Below, in pieces: positions 17,741 to 25,363 of a stretch of DNA of 64,000 nt. Positions within the stretch are counted from its first letter, which is position 1. Every line of letters begins with the position of its first letter. Origin of the DNA: Acidimicrobiaceae bacterium. Its GTDB lineage: Bacteria; Actinomycetota; Acidimicrobiia; Acidimicrobiales; Poriferisodalaceae. A program made the position numbers and the translations under genes. The DNA is taken from contig JAPOPC010000049.1 of the NCBI GenBank assembly GCA_026713105.1, forward strand, positions 1 through 64,000, written 5' to 3'. The notes beneath the pieces were generated by a model, which had not been told where the DNA came from, did not search any database, and saw only the letters and a program-made list of their open reading frames with translations.

Positions 17741-17949
17741 ACCAGACCCGGGCCCGCACTAGGAGGACCGCTAGCGGCAGCGGGATGCGGACTCGGAGCG
17801 GGGGCGGCGATCTGGCTGTCTCCGGCGGTCAGCTTGTTCGGGCCTCGTGGGTGCGGCAAGACCACCTCAGCGTTTCGCCACGCTCGCAGCGCCGACCCAA
17901 ACTCAACAGCCACGAACCAGCCGCGGTGCCCCTTGGGCTGGGCTGGACC

Positions 17950-18105
17950 GTCGAGCGCACCAACTCATGGCAGTCCAACTACGGACCGCTGCGCCGCGAC
18001 ACCGACCGCCGAACCGCGCATCGCCTCGCCCAGTTCGCCCTCGCCGTCGCGCCGATCATCACCGTCACACTCATCGACCACCGCAACCGCTGGCAACCAC
18101 ACTGA
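17950..18105 (+). pseudogene. IS5-family transposase 3' remnant, copy 2
   Basis: 52 codons: VERTNSWQSNYGPLRRDTDRR, then TAHRLAQFALAVAPIITVTLIDHRNRWQPH and a TGA. It is an intact C-terminal end of an IS5-type transposase without the rest. Copy 1 (16059-16220) differs by substitutions, a two-codon length difference and a stop codon, so the two are old or came from different relatives. Upstream sequence in frame (17785-17949) has no transposase character. Confidence 0.65.
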
Positions 18106-18138
18106 CCGCCTATCCGCTAGCGCTCCAGGAACCGGTGG

Positions 18139-18744
18139 TCATCGCCGACGACGTCGGGGTTCTAGTGCGAGAGTCATCCGCCGCCGCTCACGCCGACTGT
18201 TGCCTCTCTCGCTGGCCCGCTTCACGACCACCGTGCGCGTCCACTTGTCGTGCCAGCTACGTCGGTGGACGTCGAGGAGGGGCGACAGAACCACCACCGC
18301 CCACGTCGCTGCTCCATAGATGAACGGCCATCGAGCTGTGAACGCCGTCGCGATGCCATAGACACAAAGACAGGTCGCAGGCGGAATGGCCGTACGCGCA
18401 AACGATTCGAGGAGCGGCGGTGCTTGGCCGTCGCTGATCCGAAGGACCTTGAGGCCAACGTTGCGCTTGCCGAGCGATTGACCCCTCCAGTTCGTCGCCC
18501 ACGCCTCGTAGAGGATGAATAGCGATGCGACAGCGAGGGCCACGCCCACGAGGTAGGAGGCGGCAATTCCGTTTCCGAATTCCGGAAATACCACTAAATC
18601 GTACGAAATGGCGAGAACCGAGACCACGATTCCGATGGCCAAGAACATGACCACAAGGTCAACGAGTCGAGCCGCGACTCGGTCAAGGAACGGAGCAGGT
18701 GTGACAAGGTCACCGGTACCAAGTTGGTACCTCGAGGGCGCCAT
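18139..18744 (-). CDS. RDD-family membrane protein
   Basis: 201 residues. APFLDRVAARLVDLVVMFLAIGIVV gives the R-D pattern of the first RDD helix. Then come a second hydrophobic pair (ASYLVGVALAVASLFILYEAW), RGQSLGKRNVGLKVLR and the closing DVHRRSWHDKWTRTVVV, all typical of the family. The Arg-rich C-terminus is cytoplasmic. Its ATG is only 7 bases after the stop of the thioredoxin-lipoprotein gene, so it is probably co-transcribed; RDD proteins often accompany envelope or redox proteins but have no fixed function. Confidence 0.85.
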   Translation of the reverse strand: MAPSRYQLGTGDLVTPAPFLDRVAARLVDLVVMFLAIGIVVSVLAISYDLVVFPEFGNGIAASYLVGVALAVASLFILYEAWATNWRGQSLGKRNVGLKVLRISDGQAPPLLESFARTAIPPATCLCVYGIATAFTARWPFIYGAATWAVVVLSPLLDVHRRSWHDKWTRTVVVKRASERGNSRRERRRMTLALEPRRRRR

Positions 18745-18751
18745 TGGGGCA

Positions 18752-19894
18752 TCAACCGGGGGTGAGCGCGTCGGTCACGATCGAACCGGGAATCGCGCCG
18801 CTGCCTCGCTCCTCGGTCCCGTCGGCACGGATCAACACCCAGCGGGGGTGGTAGCTGATGCCGAGTGCTCTCGCAATCTGATTGTCCTCATCGGGCAAGT
18901 TCGTGAGGTGGCCGAGGCCGTAGGAACTCACGAAGCCTGAAATGGCCGAAGTTGTGTCATGTCCCCCGACGCTGACCAGAGCCAGATTGTCGCCGTGTTG
19001 AGTCTTCAGCGCTGCGACCGCAGGCGCTTCTCGCTGGCAGTTCGGTCACCACGGCGCCCAGAACCACATCAGCACATCCCGGCCGGCCAATGCCCCGACA
19101 TCGAGGGTCGCTCCGTTCAGTTGGGGGACTGCCAACGCCAGCACTTGGGGGCGATCTTCGGTCGGTTCGGCTTGCGTCGTGGTGCCTTCTTCTTCCTTGC
19201 CGGCTTCGCCGTCGTCGGACTCGTCTTTCTCCTGGTCGGCTTCGTCTACTCGGCCACCCTCGCCGTCATCACCCGACTCGCCGCCGTCCTCGTCTGCGTC
19301 GTCATCGCCCGATTCATGGCCGTCGCCGGCATCGTCGTCGCCCGATTCGTGGCCGGCGTCAGCATCGTCGTCGCGGCCTTCGTCTACGTCGTCGTCCCGA
19401 CCTTCGTCCTTGCCACCCGACTCGCCGTCGCTCTCTTCGCCTTCGTCGCCGTTGTCGCCGTCGCCTTCGCCTGCGGCGTCGTCCTCGTCGCTGCCTTCGT
19501 CTACGCCGTCGCCCGATTCGTGGCTGGCGTCGCCTTCGCCTGCGGCGCCGTCGTCGTCGCGGCCTTCGTCTACGCCGTCGCCCGATTCGTGGCCGGCGTC
19601 GCCGTCGCCCGATTCGTGGCCACCTTCGGCATCGTCATCGTCGGGGTGACGATCGTCTCCATCGACATCGCCCAGCTCACGGTTGTCGACTGCATCGTCG
19701 CTGGTCGTGGCACCCGTCGTCGGCGTGATCGCGACGGTGGTTGTCGCCGAATCCTGGACGAGCGTCTGCGGCGTCTCGTCGCTGTCACTGCTGCAACTGG
19801 CCACAAGACCTGCACTGGCGAGACAGCAGGCGAAGAGCACCGTCGAACGCTGCAGGAATCGGGCCACGTTGGCGAGCGTAATCCGCCTCGGCAT
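18752..19894 (-). CDS. Probable selenoprotein: lipoprotein with acidic repeat linker and UxxC thioredoxin domain
   Basis: A normal reading stops at TGA 19046-19048, but the frame stays open beyond it to a TGA at 18752-18754, giving 380 residues. Residues 1-34 are a lipoprotein signal (LVASC, Cys34). Residues 65-230 are an Asp/Glu/Gly/Ser-rich repetitive linker (GHESGD, VDEGRDDD). From about 240 the sequence is a TlpA/MPT53-type thioredoxin: VPQLNGATLDVGALAGRDVL, MWFWAPW, then the TGA at 283, PNCQREAPAVAAL, later TNLPDEDNQIARALG and a cis-Pro-like YHPRWVLIRADGT. The TGA exactly replaces the first Cys of CxxC, giving UPNC. A hairpin with a GGUC loop starts 17 bases after the TGA (19008-19028). 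A single nonsense mutation is the main alternative. The downstream RDD gene begins 7 bases after the stop. Confidence 0.7.
19008..19028 (-). promoter_or_regulatory. Candidate bacterial SECIS hairpin
   Basis: On the minus strand, 5 bp (AGCGC with GCGCT), a bulged C and 3 bp (TGC with GCA) close a GGTC loop. The loop begins 26 bases after the TGA at 19046-19048. Bacterial SECIS elements are short hairpins directly after the UGA with a G/U-containing loop; that of E. coli fdhF also has a GGUC loop and a bulged base. The hairpin lies inside coding sequence for the thioredoxin domain. Confidence 0.55.
19250..19642 (-). repeat. Repetitive acidic linker coding region
   Basis: Within the thioredoxin-lipoprotein gene, imperfect repeats encode GHESGD, ESGDGVDEG and DDDAAGEGD units (about residues 85-215). 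The DNA shows recurring GATTCGTGGC and GTCGTC blocks on the plus strand. Such a tract could change length by slippage. It is a linker between lipid anchor and thioredoxin domain, presumably extended and highly negatively charged. Confidence 0.7.
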
Positions 19895-19931
19895 GGACTT
19901 CGATCCCGCGACTGGCCATTAGTTTCACGCC

Positions 19932-20414
19932 GTGCCGCGCCTGTTTGTCGCCGTGTGGCCGCCCGCGACACTTGTCGACGACCTGGCGGTTCTGCCGCGC
20001 CCGCCTGCTCCGGGCGTCAGCTGGACGAAGCCGCACCGGTTGCACGTCACGCTTCGATTCCTCGGCGAGTGCGATCAGGACGAAGCACTGAGCACCCTGG
20101 AGGCTGTCTCATTTCCTGCCGCAGGGGTAACGCTCGGTCCAGCCCCCGAACGGCTGGGACGGGGCGTCATCATGCTGCCGGCCGCAGGCGTCGACCAGCT
20201 CGCTGCATCGGTCATCGATGCCACCCGGTTCATCGGCGAACCGCCCCCGGATCATCCCTTCGTCGGCCACATCACCGTCGCGCGGTTCCGGCGACGTCCG
20301 CCGTCGGTGGACTGGCCGCGCATCCACGAAACCTTCGACGTTTCCCGGGTCAGCCTCGTCGAATCGACACCCTGGGGCGAGTACGTGGACGTTGCCACCT
20401 TTCCGCTCACGTGA
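19932..20414 (+). CDS. thpR: RNA 2',3'-cyclic phosphodiesterase
   Basis: 160 residues of the 2H phosphoesterase superfamily. The two catalytic HxTx motifs are H38-V-T40 (LHVTLRFLGE) and H113-I-T115 (VGHITVARFR), spaced as in ThpR/LigT. The opening LFVAVWPP and the ending with VESTPWGEYVDVATFPL match the family. GTG start at 19932, with only 37 bases to the divergent thioredoxin-lipoprotein start, so the two promoters must overlap. Confidence 0.9.
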   Translation: MPRLFVAVWPPATLVDDLAVLPRPPAPGVSWTKPHRLHVTLRFLGECDQDEALSTLEAVSFPAAGVTLGPAPERLGRGVIMLPAAGVDQLAASVIDATRFIGEPPPDHPFVGHITVARFRRRPPSVDWPRIHETFDVSRVSLVESTPWGEYVDVATFPLT

Positions 20415-20544
20415 AGCGGGCATCGGAGGGCGCGAATCAGGCCATCGGAATGTGACAGCCTGAGACCGTGCGGCGCAGCGAAGACGCCCCACGAGCACCG
20501 AGACAACATCGCATGGGGCAGGGCCGGTCACAGCAGGGGGAACC

Positions 20545-21045
20545 ATGGGGCTTCATCACGTCGCATACGCAACGAGGGATCTCGAGGCGACACACCGCTT
20601 CTATGAGGAGCTGATGGGGTTCCCGCTGGTCCACGCGGAGCAGGCTGAGCGACCGCAGCCCGACGGCGGGCCGACGGGCCACATCAAGCACGTCTTCTAC
20701 GACATCGGCGATGGGGAGAGCATCGCGTTCTTCTCTATCCAGAACATGGGCGAGACCGACGACTACAGCACCGACCTCAGCGCGACGGTGGGGCTCCCAG
20801 TGTGGGTCAATCACGTCGCTGTGCGAGCGACTCCAGACAAGCAGGAAGCCGTGCGCGAGCGCATGGCCGTCGCTGACATCGAGCCGCTGATGGAAGTCGA
20901 CCACGGCTGGTGCCATTCGCTCTACTTCGTCGACCCGAACGGCATCATGGTCGAGCTGTGCCGAGACACCACCGGCATCGAACCCGATCCGTCGGGCGCG
21001 CTGGAAGTCATGCGCTCGCCGTTGCCTTCCAGCACGACTGCCTGA
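20545..21045 (+). CDS. VOC-family (glyoxalase/dioxygenase fold) protein
   Basis: 166 residues with two beta-alpha-beta-beta-beta units: GLHHVAYATRDLEATHRFYEELMGF and VWVNHVAVRATPDKQEAVRERM. Likely metal ligands are H5, H90 and E137 (GIMVELCRD). An AGGGGG lies a few bases before the ATG. First gene of a run of four same-strand genes (VOC, alpha/beta hydrolase, dienelactone-hydrolase-like, acyl-CoA dehydrogenase) with gaps of 3-21 bases, suggesting an operon for breakdown of an organic acid or ring compound. Confidence 0.85.
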   Translation: MGLHHVAYATRDLEATHRFYEELMGFPLVHAEQAERPQPDGGPTGHIKHVFYDIGDGESIAFFSIQNMGETDDYSTDLSATVGLPVWVNHVAVRATPDKQEAVRERMAVADIEPLMEVDHGWCHSLYFVDPNGIMVELCRDTTGIEPDPSGALEVMRSPLPSSTTA

Positions 21046-21063
21046 CCAGGAAGTTCTCCACCG

Positions 21064-22188
21064 ATGGGCATCATTCGCGAACTAGTCGCGCTGCCGAGCG
21101 CCAGCGCCCCCCGGTCCGGCGTGGGCGGGCACCCCTGCCAAGGCGTGTACCACCGGCCCAATGGCACTGAACCCCGCATTGCGCTGATCGCCACCCACTA
21201 CAACATCGATTTCAGCGAGCATTACCTCGCGACCTACATTGCCGAGCGCGGCATGGGATTCCTCGGCTGGAACACCCGCTTCCGGGGCGCCGAACCGTAC
21301 TTCTTGGCCGATCTGGCACTCGCCGACATCGATGTCGGTGTCAGGTGGCTGCGCAGCCAGGGCGTCGAGTGCGTGGTGCTGCTGGGCAACAGCGGCGGGG
21401 GCTCGCTCATGGCCACCTACCAGGCACAGGCCACCGCACCCAACCTGGTGCCCGAGTACAGCCGGCGAAGCCTGAGCCCGGCCATCGATGATCTGGCGGG
21501 CGGCGACCTCTACATCTCGATCGTGGCGCACACCGGGCGCGCCGAGGTGCTGACGAATTGGATGGACCCGTCGGTCACCGACGAGAATGATCCCCTCAGC
21601 GTCGACCCCGAACTTGACCCCTTCTCCCCCGACCGGCCGCCGCCCTTCGATGATGAGTTCATTGCTGCATACCGGAGTGCACAGCGTGCGCGCAACGAGC
21701 GCATCACTACCTGGTGCAAGGACGAGCTGGATCGGCTGGCGGCAGCAGGGCACCGCGAGCGCCTCTTCGTCGTGCCGCGGCTGTGGGCAGACCTGCGCAT
21801 GCTCGACAGCTCGATCGATCCCAGCCGGCGAGAGGTCCCCGGTTGCTATCTCGGCGACCCTCGCCGGGCCAACTACGGAATCTTCGGCGTCGGCACGGTC
21901 AGCTCACTGCGGACCTGGCTGTCGATGTGGAGCCTCAGCGACTCGCCGTGCAGCACCGAACAGGCGAGGAACATCGACCTCCCTGCCATGATCATCGACG
22001 CCGACGCCGACACCGGAATCTTCTCCTCCGACACCGCCAAGATCGTTGATGCTCTGCGCAACCGACCCGATTCGCCCGACGTGCCGGTGCACTCCATCGC
22101 CGGCGACCACTACCTGCGCGAGCCCTCCGGCGCCCGGGCCGAAGCCGCCGATCTCATCACCGACTGGGTCCGCGCCCACACCGCCTAG
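21064..22188 (+). CDS. Alpha/beta hydrolase-like protein
   Basis: 374 residues. The nucleophile elbow is VLLGNSGGGSLMATYQ (Ser near residue 118), with the strand IALIATHYNIDF before it and a late AGDHYLREPSG holding the probable catalytic His; the acid is probably in the IIDADADTGIFSS stretch. A long central insertion (about 150-270) forms a lid. No signal peptide. Substrate unknown; it lies 18 bases after the VOC gene and 3 bases before the dienelactone-hydrolase-like gene. Confidence 0.75.
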   Translation: MGIIRELVALPSASAPRSGVGGHPCQGVYHRPNGTEPRIALIATHYNIDFSEHYLATYIAERGMGFLGWNTRFRGAEPYFLADLALADIDVGVRWLRSQGVECVVLLGNSGGGSLMATYQAQATAPNLVPEYSRRSLSPAIDDLAGGDLYISIVAHTGRAEVLTNWMDPSVTDENDPLSVDPELDPFSPDRPPPFDDEFIAAYRSAQRARNERITTWCKDELDRLAAAGHRERLFVVPRLWADLRMLDSSIDPSRREVPGCYLGDPRRANYGIFGVGTVSSLRTWLSMWSLSDSPCSTEQARNIDLPAMIIDADADTGIFSSDTAKIVDALRNRPDSPDVPVHSIAGDHYLREPSGARAEAADLITDWVRAHTA

Positions 22189-22191
22189 AGG

Positions 22192-22968
22192 ATGAGCAAG
22201 ATGTCGAAGCAGAGCTACGCCACCACGGTCGCAGAAGTCGACCTGACCACTGCCGACGGCACCATGAATTGCCACGTGATCACGCCCGAGCGTGACGGGA
22301 CGCTGCGGGCCGTGATCGTGTACATGCCCGCATCGGGCATCCGGAGCGAACTGGTTGACATTGCGGGCCGCATCGCCGCGATGGGCTATGCCGTCGTTCT
22401 GCCCAACTCCTTCTACCGGCTGGCGCGACACGTCGACATCGACGCCAACCGGCTCGGCGACGACGACTATCTGCCCGTGCGCGAGTTCATGATGGGCCTG
22501 GCGGGCAACATCACCAATCCGCGCATCATCGCCGACACCGGCGTCATCCTCGATTGGTTGGGATCTCGCGAGGGCATCGACGCCGACCAGGTCGGCGGTG
22601 TCGGCTATTGCATGGGCGGGCGCCTCGTGATGGCGGCCGCAGGCGCCTACCCGGATCGTTTCGCCGCCGCTGCGTCGTTGTACGGAGCGGGCATCGTGAC
22701 CGATGAAGATGACTCGCCGCACCACAAGCTCGCAGACGTGTCGGGCGAGCTGTACTTCGGCATTGCCGAGAACGACATCTACGTCAGCGATGAGGAAACA
22801 GCAGCGCTGAAGGCTCACCTGCCCACGACCGGCGTAACGCACACCGTGGAGACCTATCCCGGAACGGAGCACGGCTTCGTCTTTCCCGAGCGCTACTGCT
22901 TCTCGCCCGAGGGCGCCGAACTGCACTACGAGCGGCTCGCTGATCTGTTCGCCCGCAACCTGGGCTGA
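22192..22968 (+). CDS. Dienelactone hydrolase family protein
   Basis: 258 residues. The nucleophile is a Cys in GGVGYCMGGRLV (C140), as in dienelactone hydrolase; the acid is in FGIAENDIYV and the base His in GTEHGFVFP. Dienelactone hydrolases open lactones in aromatic ring breakdown. The start may be ATG 22192 or 22201. Three bases after the preceding hydrolase gene. Confidence 0.88.
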   Translation: MSKMSKQSYATTVAEVDLTTADGTMNCHVITPERDGTLRAVIVYMPASGIRSELVDIAGRIAAMGYAVVLPNSFYRLARHVDIDANRLGDDDYLPVREFMMGLAGNITNPRIIADTGVILDWLGSREGIDADQVGGVGYCMGGRLVMAAAGAYPDRFAAAASLYGAGIVTDEDDSPHHKLADVSGELYFGIAENDIYVSDEETAALKAHLPTTGVTHTVETYPGTEHGFVFPERYCFSPEGAELHYERLADLFARNLG

Positions 22969-22989
22969 GCGCGGAAACCCTCGCCGGTC

Positions 22990-24108
22990 ATGCCTGACTT
23001 CCTCGACACGGAACACGCCGCGGTACTACGCACTGCCGAGCGCCTTGCCAGCGAGCTCACATCGCTGACCGATCAGGCGGTGCCAGCCGATCTCGGGGCG
23101 GCGGTCCGGCAGGCATCCAAAGCCGCAGGCGTGTTCGGCATGACGCAGCCAAAGGCGTTCGGCGGCAGCGAGGCCGGCTCGCTGGCGCTGGCCATCGTGC
23201 GCGACACGCTCGGCAGCCGCAATGTGGGTCACCTACCTGGAATCTTCGGCCCGTCGCCGGGAGTGCTCGCCAACGTCGACGAACCGTTGCGTTCGCAGTT
23301 CCTGCTGCCGTACCTGGCCGGAGAGATGCGCAGCGGCTTCGGCTTCACCGAGCCCGCCGACGCGCCACGGCACACCTGGGCGGTGCGCGACGGGGACGAA
23401 CTGGTGATCAACGGCCAGAAGTCGTACGTGACCGGCGGCGCGGATGCCGACTTCATCAACACGCTGGTCGAGGTCGACCCGATCGGCCCAGCGATGGTGC
23501 TCATCGAGACCAGCCGTCCAGGCGTGACGCTCGAAAGGCGATTCGGCACGCTCGACGGCAGCCACCACGCCGTGTTCACCTTCGCCGACGTTCGAGTACC
23601 GGCCGCCCACGTCATCGGCGAGGCAGGGCGCGGTCTGCGAAGAGCGCTCAGTCAGATCAGCGCCACCCGGATGGCCATCGCAGCCGACTGCATCGGCCAG
23701 TGCCGCTTCGCCATCGATCTTGTGGAGCAGTCGCTCGTCGAGCGAGCTGCACGCCGGGTCGGCGGCCCAGCAAAGATCGGGACCGACCTCGAGCGGGTGG
23801 CACTCGGCGACATGCGGATCGCTGCCTATGCAGCTCGAAGCGCGCTCTACCGCACAGCACGCCTGCTCGACGCCGGCGAGAACGCCGTCAACGAGGTGAT
23901 GGCCGCCAAGTCGCTGGCAACCGAGACGCTCAGCCGGATCTGTGACGACGCAGTGCAGCTCGTCGGCGGAACGGCGTTGGTAGAGGGCCATCCGCTCGCG
24001 GACATCCTGAGACGGGTACGGGCGCTGCGGCTCGCGGAGGGACCCACCGAGGTGCTCGCCACCAACGTTGCACGCGGCCGGCTCGACCTCGGCCTCGGCC
24101 GGGTGTGA
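22990..24108 (+). CDS. Acyl-CoA dehydrogenase
   Basis: 372 residues with the three-domain acyl-CoA dehydrogenase layout: N-terminal helices, a middle beta domain (SGFGFTEPADAPRHTWAVRDGDELVINGQKSYVTGG, VLIETSRPGVTLERR) and C-terminal helices with the Arg and Gly/Glu-rich end (VQLVGGTALVEGHPLADILRRVRALRLAEGPTEVLATNVAR). FAD-dependent alpha,beta-desaturation of an acyl-CoA thioester is the expected reaction. Fourth gene of the likely operon starting at 20545. Its last ~40 bases are echoed imperfectly about 40 bases downstream. Confidence 0.9.
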   Translation: MPDFLDTEHAAVLRTAERLASELTSLTDQAVPADLGAAVRQASKAAGVFGMTQPKAFGGSEAGSLALAIVRDTLGSRNVGHLPGIFGPSPGVLANVDEPLRSQFLLPYLAGEMRSGFGFTEPADAPRHTWAVRDGDELVINGQKSYVTGGADADFINTLVEVDPIGPAMVLIETSRPGVTLERRFGTLDGSHHAVFTFADVRVPAAHVIGEAGRGLRRALSQISATRMAIAADCIGQCRFAIDLVEQSLVERAARRVGGPAKIGTDLERVALGDMRIAAYAARSALYRTARLLDAGENAVNEVMAAKSLATETLSRICDDAVQLVGGTALVEGHPLADILRRVRALRLAEGPTEVLATNVARGRLDLGLGRV

Positions 24109-24245
24109 CGCCGTAGGTGTCGGGCTTGCGGCCCGCGATTCCGACGTGACCGGCTGGACCTGGGCCTCGGCCTCGGGCGGGTGTCACCGCTCGGTCGCTG
24201 CCGCTGCGGGCACAAGCGGTCACGCGGCCGACGAAGCGGTCGAAC

Positions 24246-24581
24246 TCAGTCCCACCCCAGTTCGTGCAGGCGGTCGTCGCCGATGCCGAAGTGGTGCGCT
24301 ATCTCGTGCACCACGGTCACCAGCACTTCTTCGACGACATCGTCGGGCGTCTCGCACATTTCCAGGATCGGCAGCCGGTAAATGATGATGCTGTCGGGCA
24401 TCACCAGCCCGCCGTAATCGTGGCGCTCGGTCAGCGGGATCCCCTCATAGACGCCGAGCAAGTCCGGGTCCTCGCCCCGGTCCTCCACGAAGATGGCGAC
24501 GTTGTCCATCAACGAGCGCAGCGCATCGGGAATCTCCTCAAGCGACTGCTCCACCAATTCGGCAAACGGCGCCTCGTCCAT
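24246..24581 (-). CDS. Zincin-like metallopeptidase family protein
   Basis: About 111 residues from ATG 24581 (longer upstream frames lack family similarity). The helix EEVLVTVVHEIAHHFGIGDDRLHELGW carries the HExxH zinc motif plus a downstream Asp/His/Glu, as in the small DUF1025-type metallopeptidases of actinobacteria. The N-terminal MDEAPFAELVEQSLEEIPDAL matches the family opening. Biological role unknown. It is convergent with the acyl-CoA dehydrogenase gene and divergent from the EthD-domain gene. Confidence 0.85.
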   Translation of the reverse strand: MDEAPFAELVEQSLEEIPDALRSLMDNVAIFVEDRGEDPDLLGVYEGIPLTERHDYGGLVMPDSIIIYRLPILEMCETPDDVVEEVLVTVVHEIAHHFGIGDDRLHELGWD

Positions 24582-24685
24582 CTCGAGCACACCCCCATCC
24601 TGCCCCCGAGACAAACCCGCAGGGCACCACTCGAGGCCAGCAGCCGGTCTCAACGGCGCCCCAAGGCCAGCACTAGGTTTCAGGC

Positions 24686-25297
24686 ATGCACGAGCTCGTC
24701 GTCACGGGGAACGATCCGGAGGCCGCCGCCGAGGTAGCGGCCAGCGTGGGCGGCGTGTGCTACACGGCCGACCCCGACGACGGCCGCGAACTGCCGTTTC
24801 GCACGCTGGTGCGCGCCATGACCGACTCCGCCGACGCGCTCACCCGCGCCGGGACAGTCGGCACCTACTTGGCGTTCTCACGCATCATCCGCGAGCGCCC
24901 CCTGGGGGCCGACCCCGGCGCGCCGTCGCCGGGCGTGACCGCAATCTTCCCGATAGTCCATCACCCCGACTTGACTCACGCGCAAGGTGACAGCCATTGG
25001 CGCGACACTCACGCCCCGCTTGCACTGCAGCATCATCCGGGCATGTGGGACTACACCCAGCTCAGCGTCGTCGCCACGCTCAACGGGCCGCCCTTCGACG
25101 GCTTCGCCCTGGTCTCGTTCGCCTCGCTGGAGGACATGCGGGAGCGGTTCTTCGGCGACGACCACGACCGAGAGGTCATCCGCGCCGACGTCGCGAAGTT
25201 CGCGGACATGCAGCGCTCGCCCCGCCGGGTGATCACCACCGAGACGATCCACCGCCAGCGCCCCCCGGTTCCCGCCGTCACCTGGCCGCACGACTAG
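24686..25297 (+). CDS. EthD-domain protein
   Basis: 203 residues. The C-terminal half carries an EthD/ferredoxin-like domain: AIFPIVHHPDLTHAQGDSHWRDTHAPLALQHHPGMWDYTQLSV, a region with the HW...TH..L pattern, then FDGFALVSFASLEDMRERFF. The N-terminal half looks like a degenerate second copy. EthD-like proteins accompany degradation systems (ethers, alkyl compounds) or form small barrel enzymes. Placed between the zincin gene and an MFS gene. Confidence 0.8.
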   Translation: MHELVVTGNDPEAAAEVAASVGGVCYTADPDDGRELPFRTLVRAMTDSADALTRAGTVGTYLAFSRIIRERPLGADPGAPSPGVTAIFPIVHHPDLTHAQGDSHWRDTHAPLALQHHPGMWDYTQLSVVATLNGPPFDGFALVSFASLEDMRERFFGDDHDREVIRADVAKFADMQRSPRRVITTETIHRQRPPVPAVTWPHD

Positions 25298-25363
25298 ATC
25301 GCTCGCATCCCCGCAAGTGCGATTCGGTCAGCTGCGCGCCATAGGCCAGCAAACGAGACCAAC

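Noticed and set aside
17785-17949. Upstream extension of the second IS5-type remnant as a complete small gene
   Set aside because: Sequence before VERTNSW lacks transposase character and does not match the upstream part of the first remnant.
19250-19642. Regularly spaced GATTCGTGGC blocks resembling a CRISPR array
   Set aside because: The blocks lie inside a coding frame and encode a repetitive acidic linker; spacing is irregular and no cas genes are present.
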